64,000 nucleotides of DNA from Sweltsa coloradensis (taxonomy: Eukaryota; Arthropoda; Insecta; Plecoptera; Chloroperlidae), in the NCBI GenBank assembly GCA_024449915.1, contig JAMZAV010000310.1:930001-994000 (forward strand), read 5' to 3'. Numbering within the stretch: the first letter of the stretch is position 1; the number at the start of each line of letters is the position of its first letter. Positions 61,843 to 64,000 of this stretch are shown here, one piece after another. The notes beneath the pieces are model-generated. The model saw nothing but the letters and a program-made list of their open reading frames with translations, made no database searches and was not told the origin of the DNA. A program made the translations under genes and the position numbers.

Positions 61843-61859
61843 ACCCGGCACCTCCACCA
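61843..61859 (+). repeat. tRNA-3'-end-like word, isolated copy
   Basis: ACCCGGCACCTCCACCA, preceded by GG and followed by AAA. No array and no similarity in the flanks to the 1.2-kb element. Confidence 0.9.
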
Positions 61860-64000
61860 AAACTCTATAATTTTCTCTATAGTACCTTCTATTGAGCAAT
61901 TCTTAATATTGTTCCAGCAGATGATACAATAACCCTCTGAACATTTAAATTAAATTGCGCTTTAAATAAATGAATGACATTTAAAAACCCTCTCTTATCT
62001 CTTTCAGTCTTCTTGAATCGCCCAGGATTTGGCTTAGAAACCACATGAATGCAAAATCCCTTAGAATCAATATTCTGAATCTATTTAAGGACTCGGTCGC
62101 ATCATCCTCTTTGTGGCTTAGGGAAATCTCGGTAAAGCCTAACGTGGGTTTCGTGTGATATTATACTGAATCCTCATATGATACGGCACGCTCGATTAAT
62201 AGTATAGTGCTTGACGGTGTTCCACACACAAGAATGTTGCACAGTATGTGCATACTACTTATAAAAAACGTAACATAAAAATACCGTTTGTAGTTCTTAA
62301 AAATACATTGGATTGAGATCTATTAAAACCCCTATGGCTCACAATGTAAGTAACGTATTTGATAAAATAATTAAATTTGTACCAACACATGAGTAGAATG
62401 TTTTGTTTATAAACATTGTGTTTGTTGAAATCATTGAAACTCCAGCGAGCCAAGTGTTGTTGCGTGTTTTCGTCGATGCTCGTCCAACCCACCCTTCCCT
62501 CGTCTCCTGACAGACTGGCGCTGTTTTTCAAATTATTCGCTCCACTTGTTTTATCACGTGCGTATAGTTTCAATTCCCGTTCACTAATACAAGTGGGCTG
62601 ACCGATCCGTTGATTAATTTCTTGTTTGTTTGATTCGTTAACAGTTCAGTTGATTAATGGACGGCAAATATTTCTGCAGTCTGCTACATTCTGCGTTATA
62701 ACGAAAATGTCAATCCTACCCTCATGCCCACGCTTTTTACTAAGATAGAAAGCCGATTCCCTGTGTTCTTGAGCATGAAATAAGGAATTACTCCGTCGTA
62801 TGATTGGCTGAGGAACGCCTACACCTGACTATCCCTTGGCACATTTTTCATCGTTAAATCGGGATAGCGCTTCTTTTTTGACATCCATGTATGAAATAGT
62901 TTTTTCAGGAGGTAAACCAAAGTACTCATGATATCTCATTAATGGCGTTTAAGGGCTCTCATTATTATGATCGTGAAAGCGCTCGATTATTTGTTTGGCG
63001 ATCACGATTAAATCGATTGGCTTGTAACAGAAATGATGGCACTTATGCATATTTCATTGAATTACTTTTCACAAAATCTAGTGTTTCGCTATAGTATCTA
63101 CATGGGTGGGACTGTGTATCTCGCTTGATGTGAGGAGTCTGTGGGCTCGGCAGGCGAATGAGTTTATCTAACTTAGATGCGACCGAGGGAAGAGGTTCAA
63201 ACTAGAATCGTATTAACATTGCCGCTTCCAGTCCATTTCATTTCCCTGGCACAGATGTTGTCCCGTTCGTTGGGCTGAGGGATCGTCGGGATCGTCTCGT
63301 GATCGTGCCGTGCATGCGTGCGTGCTCTCGATACGCGGGCGCACAACGCGGGGAGAAGCCTACACACGAACCAAATAGTTTGCTTCGTGGAAAACTATCG
63401 GTTTAAGTAGTCTAGCCATAGAAATAATCTATGCGTTGCTATTATTTAGAGAAGAAATATAACATTTGTCTTTTTGCGGGCATTATTTCTGCTTCCAGTA
63501 GTACAACGATGTCTTGTCCAAATAAATGGAATAAAAATAAATTCGTATTTAGAGTCTACCCACTCACAGTCAAGTAACTGATTTTCAGTGGGGGGAGATT
63601 AAACCAAAGCGACCAAGCCAACCCTGTAGGCCCCGACGCAATCAACGAGTGAGAGATAACCAACCAACAAGGCCGATAAATAAAAGCACTAACTGTACGT
63701 GATCAACAATTTAGTTTTTGTTAGTGGTCTATCCGTCTGAAACAAATTTATTCTTGGTATTCATTCATTGATAGTTAGATACAGCGCAATACAGATGCAT
63801 TCTGTCTACCTTTTATTACATTTTCGTGTATTGACGTTGAAAAAACAATTTCGTTCAGTTGCGTTTACAATGTAAACATAAGTGAACATATTTGTTCGTA
63901 TACAGATATTTTCCATTCATTCCTCTTTTTGAAATAATTCAATATTTGCCAGCAACAAGCTTGCGTTCAAATTAGCTCTGAAAAGTGTTCTCGTGCATAC
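61860..64000. other. Non-coding DNA, possible acceptor at 62007
   Basis: A strong acceptor-like tract TCTCTTATCTCTTTCAG ends at 62007. One frame after it stays open for 49 codons, with a weak GTAAAG donor near 62132, so an exon is possible but unsupported. The 63.24-63.37 kb segment is CpG-rich. Nothing else stands out. Confidence 0.4.

Noticed and set aside
62005..62132. Exon after the strong acceptor at 62007
   Set aside because: The phase 2 frame is open for 49 codons, but the donor (CTCGGTAAAG) is weak and the phase does not match the other exon candidates; kept only as a note.
1..64000. Search by eye for CRISPR arrays, rRNA, snRNA and well-known insect microRNAs
   Set aside because: None found. 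The only regular arrays are the satellites described, and the AT-rich animal sequence makes CRISPR irrelevant.

Overview
This is an AT-rich, gene-poor stretch of an animal nuclear genome. The repeats point to an insect, most likely a hemimetabolous (polyneopteran) one. The evidence is retroposon 3' ends that carry a small hairpin and tetranucleotide tails, tRNA-like promoter boxes inside repeats, MITE-like inverted repeats, an ~80-bp satellite, and no compact operon-like coding. A stick insect such as Timema is my guess only. I recognise no protein family in any frame. The longest open frames (up to ~180 codons) are within what chance gives in 64 kb read six ways.

Layout. 1-9.9 kb: unique AT-rich DNA with a few CpG-rich patches (about 480-600, 4.3-5.1 kb, 6.3-6.5 kb). 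10.0-14.9 kb: microsatellites, a retroposon tail, a two-copy tandem repeat, a 177-bp inverted-repeat element and a (CT)n tract. 15.2-16.1 kb: a CpG-rich segment that looks like a promoter and first coding exon on the + strand, ending at a good 5' splice site. 20.5-20.9 kb: a five-copy satellite. 25.5-26.3 and 34.4-35.7 kb: copies of one repeat family. 28.96-29.23 kb: a 269-bp MITE with 55-bp inverted repeats. 37.2-38.1, 42.2 and 53.8 kb: CTCF-like words. 40.7-40.9 kb: a short open exon candidate on the minus strand. 44.9 kb: a near-perfect recursive splice site on the + strand. 50.4-50.65 kb: nested MITEs. 51.6-55.2 kb: two ~98% identical copies of a ~1.2-kb element with a tRNA-like promoter, flanking a 135-bp exon candidate. 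55-64 kb: mostly unique DNA.

The simplest gene model is one long + strand gene that starts near 15.7 kb. Its first intron would hold most of the window, be removed stepwise through the recursive site at 44,911, and might reach a phase-compatible exon at 53,851-53,985. This is inference from splice signals and reading phase; no homology supports it.

The strongest unexplained signal is a 17-nt GC-rich word, ACCCGGCRCCTCCACCA (usually followed by AAA). It occurs 12 times (11 on +, 1 on -) in AT-rich sequence, mostly with no shared flanks. Its layout is that of the last 17 nt of a mature tRNA including the CCA tail. Four copies form a tandem array at the start of the first 1.2-kb element copy, and two more open the second.
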